DNA of 64,000 nt from Bathymodiolus brooksi (lineage: Eukaryota; Mollusca; Bivalvia; Mytilida; Modiolidae). Position 1 is the first letter of the stretch, and every line of letters begins with the position of its first letter. Location of the stretch: assembly GCA_963680875.1 (NCBI GenBank), contig OY804583.1:34771331-34835330 (forward strand). Direction: 5' to 3'. A program made the translations under genes and the position numbers. This document shows positions 26,306 to 38,150 of the stretch, one piece after another. The notes beneath the pieces were generated by a model. The model saw nothing but the letters and a program-made list of their open reading frames with translations. It was not told the origin of the DNA and did not search any database.

Positions 26306-29300
26306 TCTACTCCCAGAGGTAAGTACAAATTGGATAAAGGGGTACTCATCCTATTATTTACTCCCAGTGCTAAGTACAAACAGAAAAAAGGGGTACTCAT
26401 CATATTAGTTACTCCCAGACCTCAGTACAAACAGGATAAATGGGTACTCATCCTATTACTTACTCCCAGAGCTAAGTACAAACAGGATAAATGGGTACTC
26501 ATCCTATTACTTACTCCCAGAGCTAAGTACAAACAGGATAAAGGGGTACTCATCATATTACTTACTCCCAGAACTAAGTACAAATAGAATAAAGGGGTAC
26601 TCATCCTATTACTTACTCCCAGAACTAAGTACAAACAGGATAAAGGGGTACTCATCATATTACTTACTCCCAGAGCTAAGTACAAACAAGATAAAGGGGT
26701 ACTCATCATATTACTTACTCCCAGAGCTAAGTACAAACAAGATAAAGGGGTACTTATCATATTACTTACTCCCAGAGCTAAGTACAAACATGATAAAGGG
26801 GTACTCATCCTATTACTTACTTCCTGAGCTAAGCATAAACAGAATAAAGGGTTACTCATTCTATTACATACTCCCAGAGCTAAGTACAAACAGAATAAAG
26901 TGGTACTCATCATATTCCTTACTCACAGAGCTAAGTACAAACATGATAAAGGTGTACTCATCATATTACTTACTCCCTGAGCTAAGTACAAACATGATAA
27001 AGGGGTGCTCATCCTATTTCTTACTCGTAGAGCTAAATACAAACAGGATAAAGGGTATTCATCCTATTATTTACCCCCAGAGCTAGGTACAAACATGATA
27101 AATGGGTACTCATCATATTACTTACTCCCAGAGCTAAGTACAAAGAAGATAAAGGGGTACACATCATATTACTTACTCCCAGGGCTAAGAACAAACATGA
27201 TAAAGGGGTACTCATCATATTATTTACTCCCAGAGCTAAGAACAAACAGGATAAAGGGGTCTTCATCATATTACTTACTCTCAGAGCTAAGTACAAACAG
27301 GATAAATGGTTACTCATCATATTACTTATTCACGGAGCAAAGTACAAAAAAGATAAATGGGTACTCATCATATTACTTACTCCCAGAGTTAAGTACAAAC
27401 ATGATAAAGAGGTACTCATCATATTACTTACTCCCAGGGCTAAGTACAAACATGATTAAGGTGTACTCATCATATTACTTACTCCCAGACCTAAGTACAA
27501 ACAGGATAAATGGGTATTCATCATAATACTTACTCCCAGAGCTAAGTACAAACAGGATAAAGTGGTATTCATCATATTACTTACTCCCAGAGCTAAGTAC
27601 AAACAGGATAAAGGGATACTCATCATATTAGTTACTCCTAGAGCTAAGTACAAACAGGATAAAGTGGTACTCATCATATTACTTATTCATGGAGCAAAGT
27701 ACAAAAAAGATAAATGGGTACTCATCATATTAGTTACTCCCTGAGCTAAATACAAACAGGATAAATGGATACTCATCCTATTACTTACTCCTAGAGCTAA
27801 GTACAAACAAGATAAAGGTGTACTCATCATATTACTTACTCCCAGAGCTAAGAACAAACATGATAAAGAGGTACTCATCATATTACTTACTCCCAGAGCT
27901 AAGTGCAAACATGATTAAGGTGTACTCATCATATTACTTACTCCCAGAGCTAAGTACAAACATGATAAAGGGGTACTCATCCTATTACTTACTTCCTGAG
28001 CTAAGTACAAACAGGACAAAGTGGTATTCATCATATTACTTACTCCCAGAGCTAAGTACAAATATGATAAAGGGATACTCATCATATTAGTTACTCCTAG
28101 AGCTAAGTACAAACAGGATAAAGGGATACTCATCATATTACTTACTCCCAAAGCTAAGTACAAACAAGATAAAGGGGTACTCATCCTATTACTTACTCCC
28201 AGAGCTAAGTACAAACATGATAAAGGGGTACTCATCATATTACTTACTCCCAAAGCTAAGTACAAACAAGATAAAGGGGTACTCATCATATTACTTACTC
28301 CCAGAGCTAAGTACAAACAGGATAAAATGGTATTCATCGTATTACTTACTCCCAGAGCTAAGTACAAACATGATAAAGGTGTACTCATCATATTACTTAC
28401 TCCCTGAGCTAAGTACAAACATGATAAAGGGGTGCTCATCCTATTTCTTACTCGTAGAGCTAAATACAAACAGGATAAAGGGTATTCATCCTATTATTTA
28501 CCCCCAGAGCTAGGTACAAACATGATAAATGGGTACTCATCATATTACTTACTCCCAGAGCTAAGTACAAAGAAGATAAAGGGGTACACATCATATTACT
28601 TACTCCCAGGGCTAAGAACAAACATGATAAAGGGGTACTCATCATATTATTTACTCCCAGAGCTAAGAACAAACAGGATAAAGGGGTCTTCATCATATTA
28701 CTTACTCTCAGAGCTAAGTACAAACAGGATAAATGGTTACTCATCATATTACTTATTCACGGAGCAAAGTACAAAAAAGATAAATGGGTACTCATCATAT
28801 TACTTACTCCCAGAGTTAAGTACAAACATGATAAAGAGGTACTCATCATATTACTTACTCCCAGGGCTAAGTACAAACATGATTAAGGTGTACTCATCAT
28901 ATTACTTACTCCCAGACCTAAGTACAAACAGGATAAATGGGTATTCATCATAATACTTACTCCCAGAGCTAAGTACAAACAGGATAAAGTGGTATTCATC
29001 ATATTACTTACTCCCAGAGCTAAGTACAAACAGGATAAAGGGATACTCATCATATTAGTTACTCCTAGAGCTAAGTACAAACAGGATAAAGTGGTACTCA
29101 TCATATTACTTATTCATGGAGCAAAGTACAAAAAAGATAAATGGGTACTCATCATATTAGTTACTCCCTGAGCTAAATACAAACAGGATAAATGGATACT
29201 CATCCTATTACTTACTCCTAGAGCTAAGTACAAACAAGATAAAGGTGTACTCATCATATTACTTACTCCCAGAGCTAAGAACAAACATGATAAAGAGGTA

Positions 29301-32300
29301 CTCATCATATTACTTACTCCCAGAGCTAAGTGCAAACATGATTAAGGTGTACTCATCATATTACTTACTCCCAGAGCTAAGTACAAACATGATAAAGGGG
29401 TACTCATCCTATTACTTACTTCCTGAGCTAAGTACAAACAGGACAAAGTGGTATTCATCATATTACTTACTCCCAGAGCTAAGTACAAATATGATAAAGG
29501 GATACTCATCATATTAGTTACTCCTAGAGCTAAGTACAAACAGGATAAAGGGATACTCATCATATTACTTACTCCCAAAGCTAAGTACAAACAAGATAAA
29601 GGGGTACTCATCCTATTACTTACTCCCAGAGCTAAGTACAAACATGATAAAGGGGTACTCATCATATTACTTACTCCCAAAGCTAAGTACAAACAAGATA
29701 AAGGGGTACTCATCATATTACTTACTCCCAGAGCTAAGTACAAACAGGATAAAATGGTATTCATCGTATTACTTACTCCCAGAGCTAAGTACAAACATGA
29801 TAAAGGTGTACTCATCATATTACTTACTCCCTGAGCTAAGTACAAACATGATAAAGGGGTGCTCATCCTATTTCTTACTCGTAGAGCTAAATACAAACAG
29901 GATAAAGGGTATTCATCCTATTATTTACCCCCAGAGCTAGGTACAAACATGATAAATGGGTACTCATCATATTACTTACTCCCAGAGCTAAGTACAAAGA
30001 AGATAAAGGGGTACACATCATATTACTTACTCCCAGGGCTAAGAACAAACATGATAAAGGGGTACTCATCATATTATTTACTCCCAGAGCTAAGAACAAA
30101 CAGGATAAAGGGGTCTTCATCATATTACTTACTCTCAGAGCTAAGTACAAACAGGATAAATGGTTACTCATCATATTACTTATTCACGGAGCAAAGTACA
30201 AAAAAGATAAATGGGTACTCATCATATTACTTACTCCCAGAGTTAAGTACAAACATGATAAAGAGGTACTCATCATATTACTTACTCCCAGGGCTAAGTA
30301 CAAACATGATTAAGGTGTACTCATCATATTACTTACTCCCAGACCTAAGTACAAACAGGATAAATGGGTATTCATCATAATACTTACTCCCAGAGCTAAG
30401 TACAAACAGGATAAAGTGGTATTCATCATATTACTTACTCCCAGAGCTAAGTACAAACAGGATAAAGGGATACTCATCATATTAGTTACTCCTAGAGCTA
30501 AGTACAAACAGGATAAAGTGGTACTCATCATATTACTTATTCATGGAGCAAAGTACAAAAAAGATAAATGGGTACTCATCATATTAGTTACTCCCTGAGC
30601 TAAATACAAACAGGATAAATGGGTACTCATCCTATTACTTACTCCTAGAGCTAAGTACAAACAAGATAAAGGTGTACTCATCATATTACTTACTCCCAGA
30701 GCTAAGAACAAACATGATAAAGAGGTACTCATCATATTACTTACTCCCAGAGCTAAGTACAAACATGATTAAGGTGTACTCATCATATTACTTACTCCCA
30801 GAGCTAAGTACAAACATGATAAAGGGGTACTCATCCTATTACTTACTTCCTGAGCTAAGTACAAACAGGACAAAGTGGTATTCATCATATTACTTACTCC
30901 CAGAGCTAAGTACAAATATGATAAAGGGATACTCATCATATTAGTTACTCCTAGAGCTAAGTAGAAACAGGATAAAGGGATACTCATCACATTACTTACT
31001 CCCAAAGCTAAGTACAAACAAGATAAAGGGGTACTCATCCTATTACTTACTCCCAGAGCTAAGTACAAACATGATAAAGGGGTACTCATCATATTACTTA
31101 CTCCCAAAGCTAAGTACAAACAAGATAAAGGGGTACTCATCATATTACTTACTCCCAGAGCTAAGTACAAACAGGATAAAATGGTATTCATCGTATTACT
31201 TACTCCCAGAGCTAAGTACAAACATGATAAAGGTGTACTCATCATATTACTTACTCCCTGAGCTAAGTACAAACATGATAAAGGGGTGCTCATCCTATTT
31301 CTTACTCGTAGAGCTAAATACAAACAGGATAAAGGGTATTCATCCTATTATTTACCCCCAGAGCTAGGTACAAACATGATAAATGGGTACTCATCATATT
31401 ACTTACTCCCAGAGCTAAGTACAAAGAAGATAAAGGGGTACACATCATATTACTTACTCCCAGGGCTAAGTACAAACATGATTAAGGTGTACTCATCATA
31501 TTACTTACTCCCAGACCTAAGTACAAACAGGATAAATGGGTATTCATCATAATACTTACTCCCAGAGCTAAGTACAAACAGGACAAAGTGGTATTCATCA
31601 TATTACTTACTCCCAGAGCTAAGTACAAACAGGATAAAGGGATACTCATCATATTACCTACTCCTAGAGCTAAGTACAAACAGGATAAAGTGGTACTCAT
31701 CATATTACTTATTCATGGAGCAAAGTACAAAAAAGATAAATGGGTACTCATCATATTAGTTACTCCCTGAGCTAAATACAAACAGGATAAATGGGTACTC
31801 ATCCTATTACTTACTCCTAGAGCTAAGTACAAACAAGATAAAGGTGTACTCATCATATTACTTACTCCCAGAGCTAAGAACAAACATGATAAAGAGGTAC
31901 TCATCATATTACTTACTCCCAGAGCTAAGTACAAATATGATTAAGGTGTACTCATCATATTACTTACTCCCAGAGCTAAGTACAAAAAAGATAAATGGGT
32001 ATTCATCATATTACTTACTCCCAGAGCTAAGTACAAACAGGACAAAGTGGTATTCATCATATTACTTACTCCCAGAGCTAAGTACAAATATGATAAAGGG
32101 ATACTCATCATATTAGTTACTCCTAGAGCTAAGTACAAACAGGATAAAGGGATACTCATCATATTACTTACTCCCAAAGCTAAGTACAAACAAGATAAAG
32201 AGGTACTCATCATATTACTTACTCCCAGAGCTAAGTACAAACATGATTAAGGTGTACTCATCATATTACTTACTCCCAGAGCTAAGTACAAACAGGATAA

Positions 32301-32735
32301 ATGGGTATTCATCATATTACTTACTCCCAGAGCTAAGTACAAACAGGACAAAGTGGTATTCATCATATTACTTACTCCCAGAGCTAAGTACAAATATGAT
32401 AAAGGGATACTCATCATATTAGTTACTCCTAGAGCTAAGTACAAACAGGATAAAGGGATACTCATCATATTACTTACTCCCAAAGCTAAGTACAAACAAG
32501 ATAAAGGGGTACTCATCCTATTACTTACTCCCAGAGCTAAGTACAAACATGATAAAGGGGTACTCATCATATTACTTACTCCCAAAGCTAAGTACAAACA
32601 AGATAAAGGGGTACTCATCATATTACTTACTCCCAGAGCTAAGTACAAACAGGATAAAATGGTATTCATCGTATTACTTACTCCCAGAACTAAGTACAAA
32701 CAAGATAAAGTGGTACTCATCATAATACTTACTCC
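26306..32735. repeat. 51-bp minisatellite, about 126 units, carrying splice-site copies
   Basis: On the minus strand each unit reads GGGAGTAAGTAATATGATGA, then GTACCCCTTTATCC, then TGTTTGTACTTAGCTCT. The right edge is the actual donor of the EGF exon (32,733-32,840): the exon ends ...AAAAGGGA and the intron starts GTAAGTATTATGATGAG, which is already array sequence. Every unit therefore carries a strong 5' splice-site consensus (GGGA|GTAAGT). Eight bases before it is a pyrimidine-rich tract ending TACTTAG, a plausible 3' splice site. The unit length is divisible by 3, so both strands show repetitive open frames (17-residue period) with no sign of being genes. Confidence 0.95.
27005..32000. repeat. 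1,427-bp higher-order repeat in the 51-bp array
   Basis: Blocks of about 28 units recur at intervals of 1,427 bp, with equivalent positions at 27005, 28432, 29859 and 31286. The first three copies are nearly identical, including rare variants such as GTAGAGCTAAATAC and TTATTCACGGAGC. The fourth copy lacks an internal block of about five units. This points to recent unequal exchange. Confidence 0.9.
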
Positions 32736-32840
32736 CTTTTGTGTCTTCACATGAAGTACCCTGCAAAACATCTGGACAGTAGCATTCACACTTCCAGTTG
32801 ATGAATCCAGCATTTTGACAATCTATGGATGCACAGTTAC
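32733..32840 (-). CDS. Astacin-like protease exon 10: EGF-like domain
   Basis: This 108-bp exon has acceptor TTCTACTTAG and donor GTAAGT. With the G carried over from exon 9 it encodes GNCASIDCQNAGFINWKCEC and then YCPDVLQGTSCEDTKG. The six cysteines in the spacing C-x4-C-x9-C-x-C-x-C-x8-C fit an EGF-like domain directly after the catalytic domain, as in many astacins. The exon leaves one base (A) of the next codon, so the following exon must start in phase 1. None was recognised. The donor is the first copy in the 51-bp array, so downstream splicing of this gene is the least certain part of the model. Confidence 0.85.
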
Positions 32841-32907
32841 CTAAGTAGAATAATAATAAACAAACTTTAAGTATGCTATTTTATTTCAGCAATATTCATA
32901 ATCAGAA

Positions 32908-33380
32908 GATTGATGCTTAACGTCCAGCGAGCAATTTTTCAGCTATATTCAGGACGAGAGAAAAAAATTAAACGCCACTGGACTCGAAACAAGGAAAGGT
33001 GATGGGTATGGACGGATAATTTAGCCAGTGCAACAGGTCTCCTATGGACCACTCATCATGACCATAATGAGCTGTTACATTGGGTTCTTTAACGTGCGAA
33101 GAGGGTGGCACTCTCTCAACACGTGACCTCGGTTTTATTTACGTCTCATCCGAAGGACGGGTTGGTTGTTAATTTATACATCCCGCACAACCGACGGATG
33201 CCCCTGCAAGCCGAAGAAGCTCTCGGTCCCATTTCTATACCCCGGGGTTCCCGCGGGGTTGGCCCCTTTTAAAGAACTAGTGCCTCTAGGACGGAGAAAC
33301 CTGGTGCCTGTTCTACCCCCAGCACACCCTCTAGACGCTACGCGCGCTATTGGTGATACTTTGACTAAATAGAACATGAA
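32908..33380 (-). repeat. Dispersed repeat sharing the SINE 3' end
   Basis: The left end (GCTTAACGTCCAGCGAGCAA, TTTCAGCTATATTC) resembles the 3' end of the SINEs elsewhere in the window. The continuation (GGTTCTTTAACGTGCGAAGA, CTCATCCGAAGGACGG) differs from families A and B and looks like a further dispersed family. A GC-rich stretch follows (about 33,180-33,360) with a 68-codon plus-strand frame and an 88-codon minus-strand frame. Neither has splice sites or a recognisable domain, so neither is called a gene. Confidence 0.5.
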
Positions 33381-34148
33381 ATAAGTATTTAAACGAATGT
33401 AGATTTTTGTTAGATTGATAGATTTTGATTTCCGATACATGCTTGTTAGGGAATTATACGTATAATTGTTTTATTATATTAGATTAAGTTTAATTTTGCT
33501 TTTGAAAACGAATTTATTGGATAAAAACGTCGTTAACGCACAATTTTCTCATGTAACGCGTTACAAAATATCCATATGTCTTTTACATTTTTCTCAGTAA
33601 AAACCTAAAAATACGTTTTTCGGACCATTTTTTAGTAGGCCCGGAAGCAGAGTCAGTGTACTCTATGACCTTATTAACGATTTCTGATTAAAGGAATGCT
33701 TGAAGGGAAAAAATCTGTGAGTTCCTGGAAATAAAAGAATGTAACGCTGAAGGAAAAACATCTGCATGCCAAAAAAACAAGCTTTATTTCAGCTATGTTT
33801 TACAAAATTTTCACAAAAAAATATACATATCAAATGTGATTATCTTAAAAAACGAAAAAATCTTTTCAAAAATGATTTTTTTAAAGAGTTTAAAAAATAT
33901 TCCTAAAAGAGTAAGGTCAACAAAAATGTCCAGTTGCAACTTGACGTAAAAAAATCACGAAATATAAAACTTTACACATTCGAAACTATATTTGTCGCTC
34001 GTAATTTTCGTGCTAAATCCAAATAGCAAAAATGTACATTTTCAGTGGAAGAGAATGAACTTAACAAACTTGATTTCGGATAAAAATTTTGATTTCTACG
34101 TAAAATTGTAGAAGTTCAACCAATTTGTCCAGTAAACGTTTTATCTTA
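33381..34148. other. AT-rich intron sequence
   Basis: No exon, RNA gene or known repeat was seen. The stretch is rich in A and T runs and lies in the intron between astacin exons 9 and 10. Confidence 0.5.
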
Positions 34149-34704
34149 GACCCTGTTCACACTAAGCGTATTTAGATCGATCGCGATCACTTCGAGATCG
34201 ATTTCAATGTTCACACCAAAGAAAGATCGATTGCAATCGGTCTAATTTGAGACCCATAAAATATGTGGTCTAAATTAGATCGCTCTAAACTAGAGCGCTT
34301 CACATTTAGATGAGAACAACTAAATCGATTCGAGATCGGTTCAAAACGTGTTCATTAGGCATGCGTTGAATAAAAAGTCTGTAGATTCTCCTTTGAAGCA
34401 GTCTTCTGGTCATAAAGTCAACTATCATTGCATTTAAAATGCAAATATGCATAAACAACACTGTTTGCAAGATCAGCCATGATTATATCCAAGCAACAGT
34501 CTGCTGATGGCAAGTGCCCGGAAGACAACAGAAAATTGAATCGATTCGAGATCGAATCAGATGAGCAGTGCATGTGAACAGTGGTTATTACCGGAAACGA
34601 TTGCAATCGGTTCGAGATCGATCCAATCTGAACACAAAGCAGTTTCAAACTGAATCGAACTAACCTAAACCGATCGCAATCGATCTATTCATGTGAACAC
34701 GGTC
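34149..34704. mobile_element. PIF/Harbinger-like MITE, 556 bp
   Basis: The left end GACCCTGTTCACAC and the right end GTGAACACGGTC are inverted repeats, and the element is flanked on both sides by TTA (34,146-34,148 and 34,705-34,707). A 3-bp TTA/TAA target duplication is characteristic of PIF/Harbinger transposons. The interior has no transposase frame and is unusually rich in CGATC, TCGAGATCG and GATTGCAATCGG motifs on both sides of the centre. The superfamily assignment rests on the duplication and TIR only. Confidence 0.65.
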
Positions 34705-34707
34705 TTA

Positions 34708-35722
34708 TCGACTACAAAATAACGTCGCACTATACATACAATCTTGCTATATTTTTCAAAGTTTGCTATTTTAAAAATGAAAACAAATAAACAACAACAC
34801 GATATTACGATATTTTTTTAAGAATACAACGTATACAATCAATCAATAAACAAACAGAATATGATAATCTCATTTTAGAGCAACATATACTTTCAAAGAA
34901 AAAATTATAAAGTACAGTCACATAACATAAACAATAAATAAATATAAAAAGGGAATACAAACGAAATAAAACAACAAAACAAATGAGCAAACAAACAAAC
35001 ATTGAAACAAACACCGTAAAGGAAAACATAAATTACACATATATAGACAAGCACGCGAAAATAAAATAAAAATCATTAAAAACAAAAAATGAAATTCCGA
35101 AATGAAAAGTAGAATAAGTACTAAATTGGTGTTCTACCTGTGTCGTTGGCCTATGGGTTGGTGGTTGTTTCCGCAAATTGCATGCAGGACAGGAAGAATG
35201 AGCTACATTTAAAATCCACCAGTTATGTAAATCTATTGTCAAAACTCTCCATTATTTTTAAGGAATGGAGAGTTATTGTTCTCTTTGTTCTTTAGATAAT
35301 ATACACAGGCTTTTTTTTTGTTACAAGATTAATAATTAATAAAATTAATAAAGTACAATGGGTGGATTTTAAGTTGGAAAATGTCCTCGGCTCCATTATT
35401 TTTAAGGAATGGAGAGTTACTCGGACATTCTCCTATACGTATTAACGGCAACGTTCAACTGTACCCTACGGATGTTTGCGACATTTAAAAACGCAATGTG
35501 CTAAAAAATATGTTTTATCAATTTAAATTATGTACATGTACATGCAACTGACTCAATCATTAGCATTACGATTTTTTTTTATAAATTAATTCATTAAAAA
35601 ACTTTTAAAATTTCAAATGAAGTTTTCCTCAACTATAACTTTGTGCTTTAACAGATCGAACAACCTTTTATTGCATAACTCAAAGTCCATTTCATCTCAA
35701 ACTAGCTGCTTATGTACATGTA
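34708..35722. other. AT-rich intron with a duplicated small hairpin
   Basis: The sequence CTCCATTATTTTTAAGGAAT followed by GGAGAG occurs at 35,247-35,272 and again at 35,391-35,416. Each copy is itself a short inverted repeat (CTCTCCATT with AATGGAGAG). No exon is seen; minus-strand frames of 69-74 codons here are low-complexity and lack domain signals. Confidence 0.5.
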
Positions 35723-36208
35723 CAGTCCATGGACATAAGTATTCGTCACCCTCGATTTTAAGCTATATATTTCATATAAAACCACATTTTTCAAAAATAT
35801 TATTGTGAAGTCATTTCTAAACGGATTTTGATCATTTTTGCACCAGAAGAAGCAGAAATATTTAAAGATTATTTCTTTATTTTAGCATGATTTTCCGTTA
35901 GATTGCCTTTATTCCCTTATGATTTAAAGACATTTTTTTTCTGACGTCAAATTTGTTATATATTTTAACAAAAATAAAATCGGAAAAATCAACATTTGTG
36001 TTTAAATCACTAGAAAACAAAAACCATGCAGACAAAAATTACTATCAGATAAACAAATAAAATTCAAAGAATTCTGCGTTTCTTGAAATAAATTTCATAA
36101 AAATCTGCCCAGAGATAGCTTTAAAAAAAAATTGTTTTTGAAAATGTGGTTTTATATGAAATATACAGTAAAAAATCGAAGGTGACGAATACTTCTGTCC
36201 ATGGACTG
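35723..36208. mobile_element. Tc1/mariner-like MITE, 486 bp
   Basis: The left end CAGTCCATGGACATAAGTAT then TCGTCACC and the right end, read in reverse complement, match over about 28 bp with one difference (ACATAAG versus ACAGAAG). The element is flanked by TA on both sides (35,721-35,722 and 36,209-36,210), the target duplication of Tc1/mariner elements. Inner portions (AAACCACATTTTTCAAAAAT and its complement near 36,140) are also inverted. There is no transposase, so it is non-autonomous. Confidence 0.75.
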
Positions 36209-37373
36209 TACTTATCTTAATACTCCCTCTACATTCTATAGTAATCTACGCAAATATTATTCAGGTGAATACATGCACTTGATGAAAAGCGAAAATCGAA
36301 GAGTATGAATAGGGATCATTCACCAAATTCCTTTCGACAGACGTCGCTGTTGTTCCATAAGTGGTTAGCGGAACGTTTTAATCTCAATGACGCTTGAATT
36401 GTTAACGTTGGGTACAAGAACACGTCAATATATAATGCCCTTATAACATAAATATGAAAATTCTGTTCATTTCGTTCACAAACAAAACTGTTCTCACGAC
36501 TTTTTTTATTTTATAAATTATAACATTATTGTACAAGTTAGATAAACTACTATGAAACAAAAGAAGTTACCCGTATTGCGGGATATTCAATACAGGTCGC
36601 TTTTTTTTTTTAATAGTACTGTATCTGTACTGTATGTTATAACCATTGCGCTGGAACAGTTGATTACAGTACGACAGGGATATTAGGTTATTAATTAAAT
36701 TCCTAACGGTGTATACGTGTATCACATTGTATTCCTTTGCTTTAGCATTAGGGGGAAAGGGTGTATTTTACTCTGATAAAAAGATTTCGATGCTACATTT
36801 TTGTACCTGAAAAAAAAATGCATTCTGAAACAGAATATTTGTTCTGGGAAAAAATTGTCCCTTTATGACTAATAATAAAAATCTGGGTAAAAGGATACAA
36901 AATCAAAACCATACATGTACAATACACAGGAACACAACAAATTCATCTATACCTTAGGCAGTAATATACAATTTTCAACAAACACTGTATGATATATCCA
37001 GTTCACAGAAAAGCAAAACTTAATTTACCTTCCCTACCTAGATCAAGGAATAGTAATTCTACTACACAAATCCTTGCCTAGATGATCAGTTTTTATTTTT
37101 GAAACATATTTTCCTTTTCTCATTTTTGTTTCAATTTTTAGTTTAAGCCACACCAAAAAAAACTTTTTTAGATTCTCATCCCCTCCCTTCCCATTTTTTA
37201 CCATTAAATTCACGATTTTCTATTTTCAATCAATTTATTTTCAAAATTTAACAAATTCTTCATTAGGGTATCAGTATACCAAATAAAGTATATTTTTTTT
37301 CTTATGTAATGTTCTATCACGATAGTTACCATATATGTATCTAGTTCTACAATATTTATTTCAGTAGTCCGTA

Positions 37374-37606
37374 AGGGGCTTTCGTGGTGATCGTTTGGTA
37401 GCTGGATTTACAACTACCTATGCAATCAGTACCTATCACCACTAACGTTACGAGTTCGAATCTCGCCCAGGCGATACAACATTATGTGATCAAGTTTGCC
37501 AGTGACTTGTGGCAAGTCCGTGGTTTTCTCTGTGCTCTCCGTTTTACTCCACCAATAAATCTGACCCCCACTGAAATTTGGTGAAAGTGGTGTTAGACAC
37601 CAAATC
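37374..37606 (+). repeat. Complete SINE (family B) with a 12-bp target-site duplication
   Basis: The element is flanked by identical 12-mers CAGTAGTCCGTA (37,362-37,373 and 37,607-37,618), the signature of reverse-transcriptase-mediated insertion. The head contains TGGTGATCGTTTGGTAG, and a B-box-like GAGTTCGAATCTC supports a tRNA-derived Pol III promoter. The body and end (GTGAAAGTGGTGTTAGACAC) match the other family B copies. Confidence 0.85.
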
Positions 37607-37954
37607 CAGTAGTCCGTACGTTTCCAATCGTGTACGTTTACATTTTTTTATGTTTTTTTTTTTTTTTTATTGTATAGAACGCTGCGTTTTATGCAAATTC
37701 CCGATTTTTTTCGTAGCATTACTGAAATTGTAATTTAAATCGTTTGACTTCATTTCAATAACAAGTAGCTAACTAAAGTTATCAATGACGTTTTTACCTG
37801 CATTAGAATAGAATAAACCTACAACAATTATGTGCTTTGCCTTTAGTCCTTTACCATTAAAAAGTTCATTATGCCAAATAATTGTAATCTTCAATATATT
37901 TGTACATATATATTACAATGAAATAAATTTGATAATTGGAATAGCATAGCGGTG

Positions 37955-38150
37955 CGTGTATAGGTCAACAGATAAGAAAAGTTTGTAGATGCCAAAAGGG
38001 TTATCGGAAGTCACAAATCGAAGAAGGGCAGGCAATGCAATGGCCAAACGAAAAAGGACAAAATGATAAACAGTGCTCTACAAAAAACTACAAAGAAAAC
38101 TGAAGATTGAGCAGCACAAATCCCGCTTGTTGTCGAATCTTTAACAGTTA
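37955..38150. repeat. Dispersed repeat fragment related to 61,277-61,490
   Basis: AGTTTGTAGATGCCAAAAGG, CGAAGAAGGGCAGGCAATGC and TACAAAGAAAACTGAAGATT resemble the repeat near 61.3 kb. The string of GGACA, CAATGCAATGGCC and AAACTA(C)A elements is like a repeat I associate with mytilid bivalve genomes. That recollection is the basis for the family statement. Confidence 0.45.

Noticed and set aside
26330..32813. Open frames on both strands with a 17-residue period (YSSYYLLPELSTN-like and LSCLYLALGVSN-like)
   Set aside because: These are products of the 51-bp intronic minisatellite. Frames are open on both strands at once and end at random unit variants.
25443..32840. A straightforward astacin-exostosin fusion protein
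   Set aside because: Splicing exon 10 directly to the exostosin exon gives a stop after two codons. A fusion would need an unproven 8-nt micro-exon and combines a secreted protease with a Golgi glycosyltransferase.
33166..33440. GC-rich overlapping frames (68 codons plus strand, 88 codons minus strand) as genes
   Set aside because: Both strands are open over the same GC-rich repeat-like stretch. No domain or splice support; the proline- and glycine-rich translation fits base composition.
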